The translations under genes were made by a program, and so were the position numbers. A stretch of DNA of 9,266 nt. Source: Alphaproteobacteria bacterium. GTDB lineage: Bacteria > Pseudomonadota > Alphaproteobacteria > UBA1280 > UBA12223. Shown one piece after another: positions 1 through 5,712 of this stretch. The stretch spans positions 1 to 9,266 of the forward strand of contig DMEM01000018.1 in assembly GCA_003450915.1 (NCBI GenBank). Reading direction: 5' to 3'. The notes under the pieces are model-generated. The model was not told where the DNA came from and did no database searches. It saw nothing but the letters and a program-made list of their open reading frames with translations. Position 1 is the first letter of the stretch. The number at the start of each line of letters is the position of its first letter.

Positions 1-719
1 TTTGTATCTTCATAAACTTTTTGTGCTGGTAAAATTTCTTCAATTTTTGAAGTAACTGCTAAGTCAATATTCTCAACAATATCTTTTAGTAAGTTGTTAA
101 CATTAACACCTTTTTCACCACCAATATTTTGGATATTTAAACCTGCTAGCTTAAGCTCTTTTTTAGGTAACTCAATTGGATCTGTGATTGTTGCAGCAAT
201 TGCAATATCGTTAATGTTTAGCTGTTCAATTCTTAAGTTAAGTTCTTTTTTTGCATGTGCATGACCTGAATGATCTTGAACTTCTCCGTTTTTATGAGCT
301 TCTTCTTCAGCTGCTTTTTCTTGTTTAGCAACTTGCTCGTTTAATGCTAAAACATGTTGTAATTCTTTAATGCTATTTTCTTTTAAACCACCTGTTAGGT
401 TTAGTTGAATACCTGCAACTGTTAATTCTTTAATAGTAATCGTATCTGAGATTAAAGACATTGGGTCAAAAGTAAATACTAAGTTGTTTAAAACAAAAAG
501 GTTACCTTCTGAAAACTTAGGGTAGTCTTTAATAGTTAAACCTTGAACAGAAAAAGTACCGTCTAGTAAAGATACTTCAATATTATTAACTGTAACTTCA
601 GTTTGTAAAGTATCAGATAAGGCCTTTTGAGTTGTCTTAGTCAAAACAGATGGTAGTGCATAAACTGCCGTAGCTACAATAAGAGCTATAGTGATTAAAA
701 CTAGTAGAAGTTTTTTCAT
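1..719 (-). CDS. AsmA-like envelope protein, 3' end outside window
   Basis: The reading frame is open from an ATG at 719 down to base 1 (239 codons) with no stop, so the C-terminus is missing. Residues 1-22 form a hydrophobic N-terminal signal or anchor (MKKLLLVLITIALIVATAVY), which places the rest in the periplasm. Residues 38-110 resemble the start of AsmA-like proteins: a short predicted beta region (VTVNNIEVSLLDGTFSVQGL), a phrase like VFTFDPMSLISD, then IKELTVAGIQLNL. AsmA-like proteins are known as envelope proteins linked to outer-membrane lipid transport and assembly. Residues 131-160 are unusual: a charged stretch rich in Glu and Lys followed by a His-containing segment (HSGHAHA, about 150-156). 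A ribosome site, TAAGGAA, lies at 737-731. It is divergent from rpsT. The family call rests on N-terminal pattern only; exact subfamily and substrate are unknown. Confidence 0.65.
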   Translation of the reverse strand, partial: MKKLLLVLITIALIVATAVYALPSVLTKTTQKALSDTLQTEVTVNNIEVSLLDGTFSVQGLTIKDYPKFSEGNLFVLNNLVFTFDPMSLISDTITIKELTVAGIQLNLTGGLKENSIKELQHVLALNEQVAKQEKAAEEEAHKNGEVQDHSGHAHAKKELNLRIEQLNINDIAIAATITDPIELPKKELKLAGLNIQNIGGEKGVNVNNLLKDIVENIDLAVTSKIEEILPAQKVYEDT

Positions 720-770
720 GGTATTTATTATTCCTTATATTTATAGATTAGTTTACTATGTTTAGTTTAT

Positions 771-799
771 AGAATAGTACGATAATGTAAATATTTCAA
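771..799 (-). promoter_or_regulatory. Sigma70-type promoter for the AsmA-like gene
   Basis: On the minus strand TTGAAA (799-794) is followed after exactly 17 bases by TATTCT (776-771). Transcription would start near 764, giving a leader of about 45 bases before the ATG at 719. It lies back to back with the rpsT promoter at 822-850, with 22 bases between the two -35 boxes. Confidence 0.55.
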
Positions 800-821
800 T
801 ATAAAAACAAACTTTTTTAAC

Positions 822-850
822 TTGACTATTCTACTAAAATTAATTATATT
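822..850 (+). promoter_or_regulatory. Strong sigma70-type promoter for rpsT
   Basis: TTGACT (822-827) and TATATT (845-850) are separated by exactly 17 bases; both are one mismatch from consensus. This is the best promoter in the window and fits a ribosomal protein gene that must be highly expressed. Transcription would start near 857, leaving a leader of about 100 bases. Confidence 0.75.
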
Positions 851-856
851 ACAGTT

Positions 857-956
857 TACGGAGCTGAAGTTTCTGGAAAAAGTTTTCAGACAGTTTCGCT
901 GAGAGTATTAACTCTCTAAACTTAAACAAACCGAATGAAAGTAGGAGAATCAAAAA
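857..956 (+). promoter_or_regulatory. Structured 5' leader of rpsT
   Basis: Between the predicted start site and the rpsT ATG lie about 100 bases with two foldable parts. The second is the clearer: GAGAGT (901-906), loop ATTA, ACTCTC (911-916), enclosed by an outer stem AGTTT (892-896) with AAACT (918-922). The first region has two mutually exclusive pairings: CTGAAG (864-869) with TTTCAG (884-889), or TCTG (872-875) with CAGA (887-890). The ribosome site AGGAGA (943-948) lies beyond the hairpins. S20 is known to control its own synthesis in E. coli at the translational level; a similar role for this leader is inference. The hairpin at 901-916 has no T-run after it, so it is not a terminator. 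Confidence 0.45.
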
Positions 957-1223
957 ATGGCTCATTCAGCACAAGCTAAAAAAAGAGTTCGTCAAAACGA
1001 AGTAAGAAACGAAGCTAACAGAAAGCTAAGAAGCGAATCTAGAACACACATGAAAAACCTAGATAAAGCTATCGAAGCAGGTGATAAAGAAGCTATCGCT
1101 AAAAACTTTAAACTAGCTATGGCTAGTTTACACAAAGCTGTAAGCAAAAACGTATTCAAGAAAGGTTTCGCTTCAAGAAACATTTCAAGAATGGCAGCTA
1201 AAGTTAGCAAAGCTAACGCGTAA
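957..1223 (+). CDS. rpsT: 30S ribosomal protein S20
   Basis: S20 binds 16S rRNA early in assembly of the small subunit and acts in the cytoplasm. The 88-residue product has the normal length and is highly basic. Its N-terminus (MAHSAQAKKRVRQNEVRNEANR) matches the usual S20 pattern MAnhkSAkKRirqne, and the conserved C-terminal element reads FASRNISRMAAKV where most relatives have TASRKKSRLAkrv. The start is supported by AGGAGA at 943-948, eight bases before the ATG. The gene has its own strong promoter, a folded leader and a terminator at 1253-1287, so it appears to be a single-gene unit, and it lies directly upstream of dnaA, an arrangement familiar from alphaproteobacteria. The codons lean towards AGA, GCT and AAA, as expected for a highly expressed gene in an AT-rich genome. 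Confidence 0.96.
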   Translation: MAHSAQAKKRVRQNEVRNEANRKLRSESRTHMKNLDKAIEAGDKEAIAKNFKLAMASLHKAVSKNVFKKGFASRNISRMAAKVSKANA

Positions 1224-1252
1224 TTCTTACTCAATTTTTTTGAGAAATTACT

Positions 1253-1287
1253 AAGGCTGTTGTTTATAACAAATGACAGCCTTTTTT
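1253..1287 (+). terminator. Rho-independent terminator of rpsT
   Basis: AAGGCTGT (1253-1260) pairs with ACAGCCTT (1276-1283), and the T-run continues to 1287. An inner stem TGTT/AACA (1261-1264 with 1268-1271) extends the hairpin, leaving AATG as a bulge. It separates rpsT from dnaA transcription. A smaller hairpin, CTCAA/TTGAG (1230-1244), sits just after the stop codon. Confidence 0.85.
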
Positions 1288-1358
1288 ATCCCTAAAAATC
1301 AAATTAATTATAATAAAACTATATACAGTTTTTTAATGTTTTTTTATTTAAAATAATG

Positions 1359-1377
1359 TATAATGTTTAATTATAAT
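1359..1377 (+). promoter_or_regulatory. dnaA: Candidate -10 boxes for dnaA
   Basis: Two perfect TATAAT hexamers lie at 1359-1364 and 1372-1377 in the gap between the rpsT terminator and dnaA. Neither has a good -35 box at 16-18 bases upstream. Start sites near 1371 or 1384 would give leaders of about 34-47 bases. In a region this AT-rich, chance matches are likely, so the exact promoter is uncertain. The same gap has no cluster of DnaA boxes; the nearest match, TTATCCCTA near 1286, is single and imperfect. Confidence 0.35.
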
Positions 1378-1417
1378 TAATCTCAATCACTAAACTATTA
1401 AATTAAGTAATTTTAGA

Positions 1418-2842
1418 ATGAAAATAACCGAACAAATCTGGGGCTCAGTACAAACTGTTTTACAATCAAAATTAGATGACAGCACTTTTGAAAGTTGGCT
1501 GAAGCCAATTGCATTTAGTGAAGATACAACATTAGAAAAATTAGTTGTTTTGGTCCCTACAAAGTTTATGAAGGACTGGGTTACTAGAGAGTACGGACAA
1601 GTAATCAAAGAATCAATTGAAGAGGTTATAGGTATTGTACCTTCAATTGAATATCGCGTTCAGCCATTCCAAGTAAAACCTCAAGAAGTGATTGTAGAGC
1701 AAGTAGAAAAAGTTGAGAAAAAGGCAGAACCTATAGCTCAACAAGCACAACAATTTACAGTAACGCCTGCAGCAGCACCAGCAAAACCATCAGTAAAAGC
1801 AGATGTTTTATTAGAGCACAGTAATGTACTTGACCCTCGTTATACATTTGACAATTTTATTATTGGTAAGTCAAATGAGTTTGCATATGCTGCTTCTAGA
1901 AGAATTGCAGAAGGTGAAGATAACACTTTATATAATCCATACTTCTTACATGGAGGGGTTGGACTAGGTAAAACTCACTTAATGCATTCAATAGCACACC
2001 AATTAACTGAATCAGGTTCCGGTAAAAAAGTTTTATACATGTCATCTGAAAAATTCTTATCTCAGTTTGTTCAATCAATGAGAACAAATGATATGATTGA
2101 GTTTAAAGAAAGATTTAGAACAGTTGATGTTTTAATGATTGATGATGTTCAGTTCTTAGCAGGTAAAGAAGGTACTCAAGAAGAGTTCTTCCATACTTTT
2201 AATGCTTTAGTAGATATGAATAAACGTATTATTTTAACAGCTGATAAATCACCACATGAATTATCAGGTATTGAAGATAGACTTCGTTCAAGATTAGGCT
2301 GTGGTTTAACAACAGAAGTTCATATTCCAGGTTTAGAAACTCGTTTAGCAATTTTACAAAGTAAAGCTAAAAAAATGGATGTAGAGCTATCAAATGAAGT
2401 ATCAATGTTGCTAGCTGATAAAATTACATCAAATGTTAGAGAGTTAGAAGGGGCGTTAAATAGATTGATCGCTCACTCACAATTAACTCAACAAGAAATT
2501 ACAATTGATACTGTTCATCAATTATTACAAGATTTATTTAGAAACTATAATAAAGTAATAACACTAGATGAAATTCAAAAGAAAATAGCCGAATATTATA
2601 ATATTAAAATGGCAGATATGCACTCTGCACGTCGCTCAAGAGATATAGCAAGGCCTCGCCAAATAGCGATGTACCTTTCTAAAAAGCTAACTTCAAAATC
2701 TCTACCTGAAATAGGAAGAAGTTTTGGGGGGAGAGATCATACAACGGTAATTCATGCTGTAAAAGCGGTTGATAAGCTACAAAATGCAGACCCTTCTATA
2801 GCAGAAGATTTAAAAATTTTAGAAAATCTATTGTCAAAATAG
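1418..2842 (+). CDS. dnaA: Chromosomal replication initiator DnaA
   Basis: DnaA binds ATP, recognises DnaA boxes at the origin, melts the DNA and recruits the helicase. The 474 residues show the full four-domain layout. Domain I (about 1-75, with IWGSVQTVL and FESWLKPI) is followed by a Gln/Ala/Pro-rich linker (about 90-130). The AAA+ domain III carries Walker A GGVGLGKTH (179-187, K185), Walker B MIDDVQ (D242, D243), sensor 1 ILTADK (272-277), the arginine-finger box RLRSR (288-292) and sensor 2 NVRELEGALNRL. Domain IV has ARRSRDIARPRQIAMYL (from 404) and the DNA-binding signature GGRDHTTV (437-444). Oddities: the box after the arginine finger reads LGCGL where GWGL is usual, and the ATG has no recognisable Shine-Dalgarno sequence. 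An in-frame TAA at 1391 and the lack of another ATG, GTG or TTG before 1418 fix the start. The next gene begins 42 bases downstream without a terminator. Confidence 0.98.
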   Translation: MKITEQIWGSVQTVLQSKLDDSTFESWLKPIAFSEDTTLEKLVVLVPTKFMKDWVTREYGQVIKESIEEVIGIVPSIEYRVQPFQVKPQEVIVEQVEKVEKKAEPIAQQAQQFTVTPAAAPAKPSVKADVLLEHSNVLDPRYTFDNFIIGKSNEFAYAASRRIAEGEDNTLYNPYFLHGGVGLGKTHLMHSIAHQLTESGSGKKVLYMSSEKFLSQFVQSMRTNDMIEFKERFRTVDVLMIDDVQFLAGKEGTQEEFFHTFNALVDMNKRIILTADKSPHELSGIEDRLRSRLGCGLTTEVHIPGLETRLAILQSKAKKMDVELSNEVSMLLADKITSNVRELEGALNRLIAHSQLTQQEITIDTVHQLLQDLFRNYNKVITLDEIQKKIAEYYNIKMADMHSARRSRDIARPRQIAMYLSKKLTSKSLPEIGRSFGGRDHTTVIHAVKAVDKLQNADPSIAEDLKILENLLSK

Positions 2843-2884
2843 AAAAGAATACATATATTAAACAAGTAGTTGAGAGGAAATTGA

Positions 2885-3682
2885 ATGCAAGACTTATTAG
2901 TAGACCTAGATTTAGCAATAGCTGCGGCTTATAAAGCCGGCAAGATAGCAGAGCATTATCAAGAAAATGGTTTTGAAGAACTAGAATGTAAAAAAACAGC
3001 AGGTTGTCCAGCTTTAACAGAAGCTGATTTAGAAATTGATAAGTATTTACATCATACTTTATTATCACAAACTCCAGATTATGGTTGGCTTTCAGAAGAG
3101 GACTCTGAAGACAATATTGAAGGTAAAGACAGAGTTTGGGTGGTTGATCCAATCGATGGTACAAAATGTTTCATTAAACAAAATGGAATGTTTGCCGTAT
3201 CAATAGCACTATTAGAACATGGAGTTCCGATGTTAGGTGTTGTTTATAATCCTATGAGAAATCAAATGTTTTATTGTTTAAGAGGTCACGGTGTTTTCTT
3301 AAATGATCAAAGAATGTATACAGAAACTCAAACTTTAGATGAGTGTTCTTTAATATCTCCTTTGGGTAAAAAGAATAAGCCTTATACACAAAGCTTAATT
3401 CAAGAAACTGCTCAGTTTGAAGAGGTTGGTTCTGTAGCATATCGTTTAGGATTAATAGCAGCAGGGCAAGCAGACCTAACATTTGTTGATCATGAAATAT
3501 CAATATGGGATATTGCAGCAGGTGCTGTAATGCTTGAAGAACAAGGCTTTGAAATTAAAAACTTAGATGGTAGTGATGTGAGTTACTTACCTTCTGAGGT
3601 TAATATACCGAACGGAATAGTTGTTTGTAAGGAGAACATCTTAGAGCCTGTTCTATCTAATCTAAAATTAATTTTAGACTAG
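2885..3682 (+). CDS. cysQ: Inositol monophosphatase superfamily, CysQ-like 3'(2'),5'-bisphosphate nucleotidase
   Basis: CysQ-type enzymes remove a phosphate from 3'-phosphoadenosine 5'-phosphate, a by-product of sulfate assimilation; relatives hydrolyse inositol phosphates. The 265 residues carry the metal-binding motifs of the superfamily: WLSEED (68-73), DPIDGTK (88-94) and IWDIAAG (207-213, with D209). The phrase DGTKCFIKQNGMFAVSIAL closely follows the E. coli CysQ pattern DGTKEFIKRNGEFTVNIAL, which favours CysQ over generic inositol phosphatase; Cys95 replaces the usual Glu there. The protein has no signal peptide and should be cytoplasmic or membrane-associated. The start is supported by AGAGGAA at 2873-2879. 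It follows dnaA by 42 bases and precedes fliQ by 52 bases with no terminator at either end, so read-through from dnaA is likely. The superfamily is certain; substrate choice is inferred. Confidence 0.85.
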   Translation: MQDLLVDLDLAIAAAYKAGKIAEHYQENGFEELECKKTAGCPALTEADLEIDKYLHHTLLSQTPDYGWLSEEDSEDNIEGKDRVWVVDPIDGTKCFIKQNGMFAVSIALLEHGVPMLGVVYNPMRNQMFYCLRGHGVFLNDQRMYTETQTLDECSLISPLGKKNKPYTQSLIQETAQFEEVGSVAYRLGLIAAGQADLTFVDHEISIWDIAAGAVMLEEQGFEIKNLDGSDVSYLPSEVNIPNGIVVCKENILEPVLSNLKLILD

Positions 3683-3734
3683 ATACTATAAAAAACATCA
3701 TTAGGAATAAAAAACTTATTTTAAGGGTAAGGAA

Positions 3735-4007
3735 ATGGACGCTGAAACAGTTTTAGAGGTTAGTAAAGGAGCAATTATGACTCTTTTAGTTATTACTTCG
3801 CCCATTATGTTGGTTGCTTTAGTAATCGGCTTACTGGTTGCATTGTTTCAAGCTTTAACATCAATTCAAGAAATGACTTTGACATTTGTACCAAAAATCC
3901 TAGTTGTATTTATTACAATTATTATGTTAGCAAACTGGATGGGAGATAATTTGTCAACTTATAGTAAAGGGCTTTATGAACGAATAGCAACCATTCATCA
4001 GCAATAG
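3735..4007 (+). CDS. fliQ: Flagellar type III export protein FliQ
   Basis: FliQ is a small inner-membrane protein of the flagellar export gate (FliP-FliQ-FliR). The 90 residues have the normal family length, with two hydrophobic helices (about 16-42 and 52-72) joined by the conserved loop ALTSIQEMTLTFVPKI. The loop matches the FliQ pattern AxTQIQExTLsFvPK more closely than the SctS branch of injectisomes, although no neighbouring gene decides this. Ribosome sites AAGGG (3723-3727) and AAGG (3729-3732) precede the ATG. It stands apart from other flagellar genes in this window, downstream of a CysQ-like gene and upstream of a regulator. The cell therefore probably makes a flagellum, with the remaining genes elsewhere. 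Confidence 0.92.
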   Translation: MDAETVLEVSKGAIMTLLVITSPIMLVALVIGLLVALFQALTSIQEMTLTFVPKILVVFITIIMLANWMGDNLSTYSKGLYERIATIHQQ

Positions 4008-4027
4008 TAAGTTCTATAACTTATTAT
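4004..4027 (+). terminator. Weak AT-rich hairpin after fliQ
   Basis: ATAGTAAGTT (4004-4013) pairs with AACTTATTAT (4018-4027) around the loop CTAT, using one G-T pair. The stem overlaps the fliQ stop codon. It lacks GC pairs and a T-run, so it may be a transcript end or only chance pairing in AT-rich DNA. Confidence 0.25.
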
Positions 4028-4087
4028 ATATGCCATTATACTGTTTAATTGTATTGTCTTTATAGATACAAGTATAACTTTGTAAGT

Positions 4088-4103
4088 GTATGCATAAACA
4101 TAC
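4088..4103. repeat. Short inverted repeat in the fliQ-regulator gap
   Basis: GTATG (4088-4092) and CATAC (4099-4103) form an inverted repeat around CATAAA. A further self-complementary octamer, GTATATAC, lies at 4114-4121. They sit in a 264-base gap upstream of the HTH regulator gene, but 64 bases or more before its -35 box. They could be operator sites; the short arms make chance plausible. Apart from the regulator promoter I see nothing else in this gap. Confidence 0.25.
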
Positions 4104-4166
4104 TGTTGTTTAGGTATATACTAGGAGTGAAAGCTATAAAAAAAGCACTATTTAGTCGTTATTTTT

Positions 4167-4195
4167 TTGATTTTTTGTTTTATTTATTGTATATT
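4167..4195 (+). promoter_or_regulatory. Sigma70-type promoter for the HTH regulator gene
   Basis: TTGATT (4167-4172) and TATATT (4190-4195) are separated by exactly 17 bases. Transcription would start near 4202, about 70 bases before the regulator ATG at 4272. This placement also argues against a real gene starting at 4049, whose frame would be interrupted by this start. Confidence 0.55.
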
Positions 4196-4271
4196 GTTAG
4201 TGTTGCTAGTAAGGTAGGACTGGGAGGTTATATCTTTAATAGTGCAAAAATAGGAAGGAAAATTCGGTATA

Positions 4272-4739
4272 ATGAAAAAAGAAAACATGAAAAAGGACGG
4301 ATTAGTTAAGTATTCATCTGACAATCCTAATCCAATTGATAAATATGTTGGTTCAAGAATTAGACTAAGAAGAACTCTTCTTGGTTATTCGCAAGAAAAG
4401 CTTGCTGATGCTTTAGGGATAACATTCCAGCAAGTTCAAAAATATGAAAACGCAACGAACAGAGTTGGTGCAAGTAGATTGCATGACATCTCTCAAGTTT
4501 TAGGTGTTTCTGTATCTTATTTCTACGATGGATTAAACGTAGATAAAGACTCAGCGTCAGTATCTTTAGATATGGTTGCTGAAACAAAAAGCCTAGGCTT
4601 AGATGTTTCAAAAGTAATGGAAAGTAAAGAGACTCTAAAACTAATCAGATATTACTATTCAATTTCAAATGATGCATTAAGACAAAGAGCTTATGATTTA
4701 ATCAAAGCAATGTCACAAGAAAACTTTGAAGAAGAATAA
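4272..4739 (+). CDS. XRE/Cro-type HTH transcriptional regulator, PraR-like
   Basis: A DNA-binding regulator of 155 residues, expected to act as a dimer in the cytoplasm. A Xre-type helix-turn-helix domain spans about residues 28-86: GSRIRLRRTLLGYSQEKLADALGI is helices 1-2 (split here as positions 27-50) and TFQQVQKYE (51-59) is the recognition helix region. The C-terminal part has a helical element (LKLIRYYYSISNDALRQRA, 122-140, then YDLIKAM) that I recall from the short Xre regulators common in alphaproteobacteria, including PraR of rhizobia. Target genes cannot be told from the window. The start at 4272 has AGGAAGGAAA at 4252-4261 upstream; the second in-frame ATG at 4287 has no such site. 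It has its own promoter (4167-4195) and terminator (4746-4771). Confidence 0.88.
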   Translation: MKKENMKKDGLVKYSSDNPNPIDKYVGSRIRLRRTLLGYSQEKLADALGITFQQVQKYENATNRVGASRLHDISQVLGVSVSYFYDGLNVDKDSASVSLDMVAETKSLGLDVSKVMESKETLKLIRYYYSISNDALRQRAYDLIKAMSQENFEEE

Positions 4740-4745
4740 TAGAGG

Positions 4746-4771
4746 AAGAGAGCTATAAGCTCTCTTTTTTT
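4746..4771 (+). terminator. Rho-independent terminator of the HTH regulator gene
   Basis: AAGAGAGCT (4746-4754) pairs perfectly with AGCTCTCTT (4758-4766) around the three-base loop ATA, followed by a T-run to 4771. It starts seven bases after the stop codon. Confidence 0.9.
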
Positions 4772-4786
4772 ACATGCAGATACAAC

Positions 4787-4822
4787 AAAAAGCCCTTATC
4801 TAAATAAAATAGATAGGGGCTT
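4787..4822 (-). terminator. Rho-independent terminator of the orphan gene at 4855-5487
   Basis: A 13-pair stem joins 4790-4802 with 4810-4822 (AAGCCCTTATCTA with TAGATAGGGGCTT, one G-T pair) around AATAAAA. On the minus strand it is followed by a run of T (complement of the A-run at 4787-4791). It faces the regulator terminator, so the two convergent units each end properly. Confidence 0.85.
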
Positions 4823-4854
4823 ATGTTATGTGTCGATTAGTGAGGAATAGAATA

Positions 4855-5487
4855 TTATGCAACAACGTGGTAATTCGCCCAGTTTTCAAATTTGCTTTCA
4901 ATATTGGCAACAAGATCAAAGAACTTACTCTGTTCAGGGCTTGTTTGAATTAGTTTTGTAATCATCTTATCTGATAACTGAAAAAGATTATCAGAGTGAG
5001 TGGTTATAATCGAATCTTTTTTTAACTTGCTTATTGAAGCTTTAGCCTTGGGCCAGTAATATTGCATAAGGCTACCTTTTTCTAGGTGATTAAAGGGGCG
5101 TTTAACAAATACTCCAGAATCATTGATAACTCCATGGTCTTTAAGCCAGTCATGAAGGATTTTTTCCTCTGGAGTTAATGATGAACGATTAACAGAGAAT
5201 GGTTTAACGATTTCTAGCATTGAATGACGTATGCTGTCATAATCAATGTAGTCGTCTTTGTTATAGAAAACCTGTCTTGACCCTTGATTAACTTTTATTT
5301 TGACTTTATCAGATAACACTAGTGATACCGGATAGCACTGTATTGCTAATACTCTTAAAAAGTAATCAGCATACATCGTGCTTTTGTGAACAGATGAAAA
5401 ATCAAGAATGCAATATCCTTCTTCATCCAGTGAGGTTATCGCATTTTGTATTTTCTCATTTATTTCTTTAGTATGAGTCTGCTTCAT
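4855..5487 (-). CDS. Orphan protein of unknown function, 210 residues
   Basis: I do not recognise this family. The product has no signal peptide and no membrane helix, so it is expected in the cytoplasm. The N-terminal part (about 20-60) alternates hydrophobic strands and helices: YCILDFSSVHKSTMYADYFL then PVSLVLSDKVKIKV. This recalls the strand-helix shape of STAS-like domains, but it is too weak for a call. The middle (about 100-135) contains LTPEEKILHDWLKDHGVI, possibly a small helical domain; the C-terminus is helical. The start is supported by AGGAGT seven bases upstream of the ATG. It is a complete single-gene unit: promoter at 5537-5565 and terminator at 4787-4822. It lies on the 3' side of the tRNA-Gly gene, a common site for integrated DNA, and parts (around 5041-5100) are richer in G and C than the chromosomal genes to the left. 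Confidence 0.7.
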   Translation of the reverse strand: MKQTHTKEINEKIQNAITSLDEEGYCILDFSSVHKSTMYADYFLRVLAIQCYPVSLVLSDKVKIKVNQGSRQVFYNKDDYIDYDSIRHSMLEIVKPFSVNRSSLTPEEKILHDWLKDHGVINDSGVFVKRPFNHLEKGSLMQYYWPKAKASISKLKKDSIITTHSDNLFQLSDKMITKLIQTSPEQSKFFDLVANIESKFENWANYHVVA

Positions 5488-5536
5488 AGATGACTCCTAA
5501 TTAGTAAAATGTAAAGAGGGTTAAATTCTAATTATT

Positions 5537-5565
5537 AGTATAAGTGTAAAAGTATGTAAAATCAA
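5537..5565 (-). promoter_or_regulatory. Sigma70-type promoter for the orphan gene at 4855-5487
   Basis: On the minus strand TTGATT (5565-5560) is followed after exactly 17 bases by TATACT (5542-5537). Transcription would start near 5530, giving a leader of about 43 bases before the ATG at 5487. Confidence 0.6.
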
Positions 5566-5626
5566 TAGATGAGACAAAACAAAAAAAATTTATATTCTTA
5601 TTAAATACAGGTTAGTCGAAGGCATT

Positions 5627-5634
5627 CCCCCCCC
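5627..5634. repeat. Homopolymer tract of eight C
   Basis: Eight consecutive C (G on the minus strand) stand in otherwise very AT-rich intergenic DNA, between the orphan-gene promoter (5537-5565) and the tRNA-Gly terminator (5677-5706). GCATT (5622-5626) and AATGC (5644-5648) could pair around it. Such tracts change length by slippage in many bacteria. On the minus strand the run makes a Shine-Dalgarno-like GGAGGGGGGGG just before an ATG, but that frame codes for only 11 residues. Confidence 0.9.
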
Positions 5635-5638
5635 TCCA

Positions 5639-5664
5639 CAAAAAATGCAGAAGCAAATTTTTTG
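5639..5664. repeat. Inverted repeat next to the C8 tract
   Basis: CAAAAAAT (5639-5646) and ATTTTTTG (5657-5664) are perfect inverted repeats. The inner bases can also fold as TGC-AGAA-GCA (5646-5655), giving a hairpin that ends in a T-run on the plus strand. It could be a GC-poor terminator for an unseen plus-strand transcript. No promoter for such a transcript is clear. Confidence 0.4.
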
Positions 5665-5676
5665 TAAGTTGAAAAA

Positions 5677-5706
5677 TAAAAAAAGACTCCAGTTGAACTG
5701 AAGTCT
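5677..5706 (-). terminator. Rho-independent terminator of tRNA-Gly
   Basis: AGACTCCAGT (5684-5693) pairs with ACTGAAGTCT (5697-5706), ten pairs with one mismatched-to-wobble position, around the loop TGA. On the minus strand the stem is followed by seven T (complement of 5677-5683). It starts seven bases after the encoded CCA of the tRNA. Confidence 0.85.
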
Positions 5707-5712
5707 ATAAAT

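Noticed and set aside
901..916. Hairpin GAGAGT-ATTA-ACTCTC as a terminator upstream of rpsT
   Set aside because: No T-run follows it, and it lies between the strong promoter and the gene, so a leader structure is more likely.
992..1234. Open frame opposite rpsT
   Set aside because: It mirrors the S20 gene on the other strand; the Leu-rich product follows from the Lys and Ala codons of rpsT.
1284..1294. Possible DnaA box TTATCCCTA
   Set aside because: It is a single site with two mismatches and overlaps the rpsT terminator tail.
2796..3164. 122-codon open frame opposite the end of dnaA and the start of the CysQ-like gene
   Set aside because: It overlaps two certain genes antisense, has no promoter or ribosome site, and reads as a low-complexity Leu/Asn/Tyr product.
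4049..4309. Open frame of 86 codons between fliQ and the HTH regulator
   Set aside because: It begins with TTG without a ribosome site, contains the regulator promoter, overlaps the regulator start, and its product is an odd mix of Phe, Tyr and Lys as expected from chance frames in AT-rich DNA.
5590..5626. Eleven-codon frame after the G-run on the minus strand
   Set aside because: The Shine-Dalgarno-like G-run is part of a homopolymer, and the peptide is too short with no promoter or conserved sign of translation.
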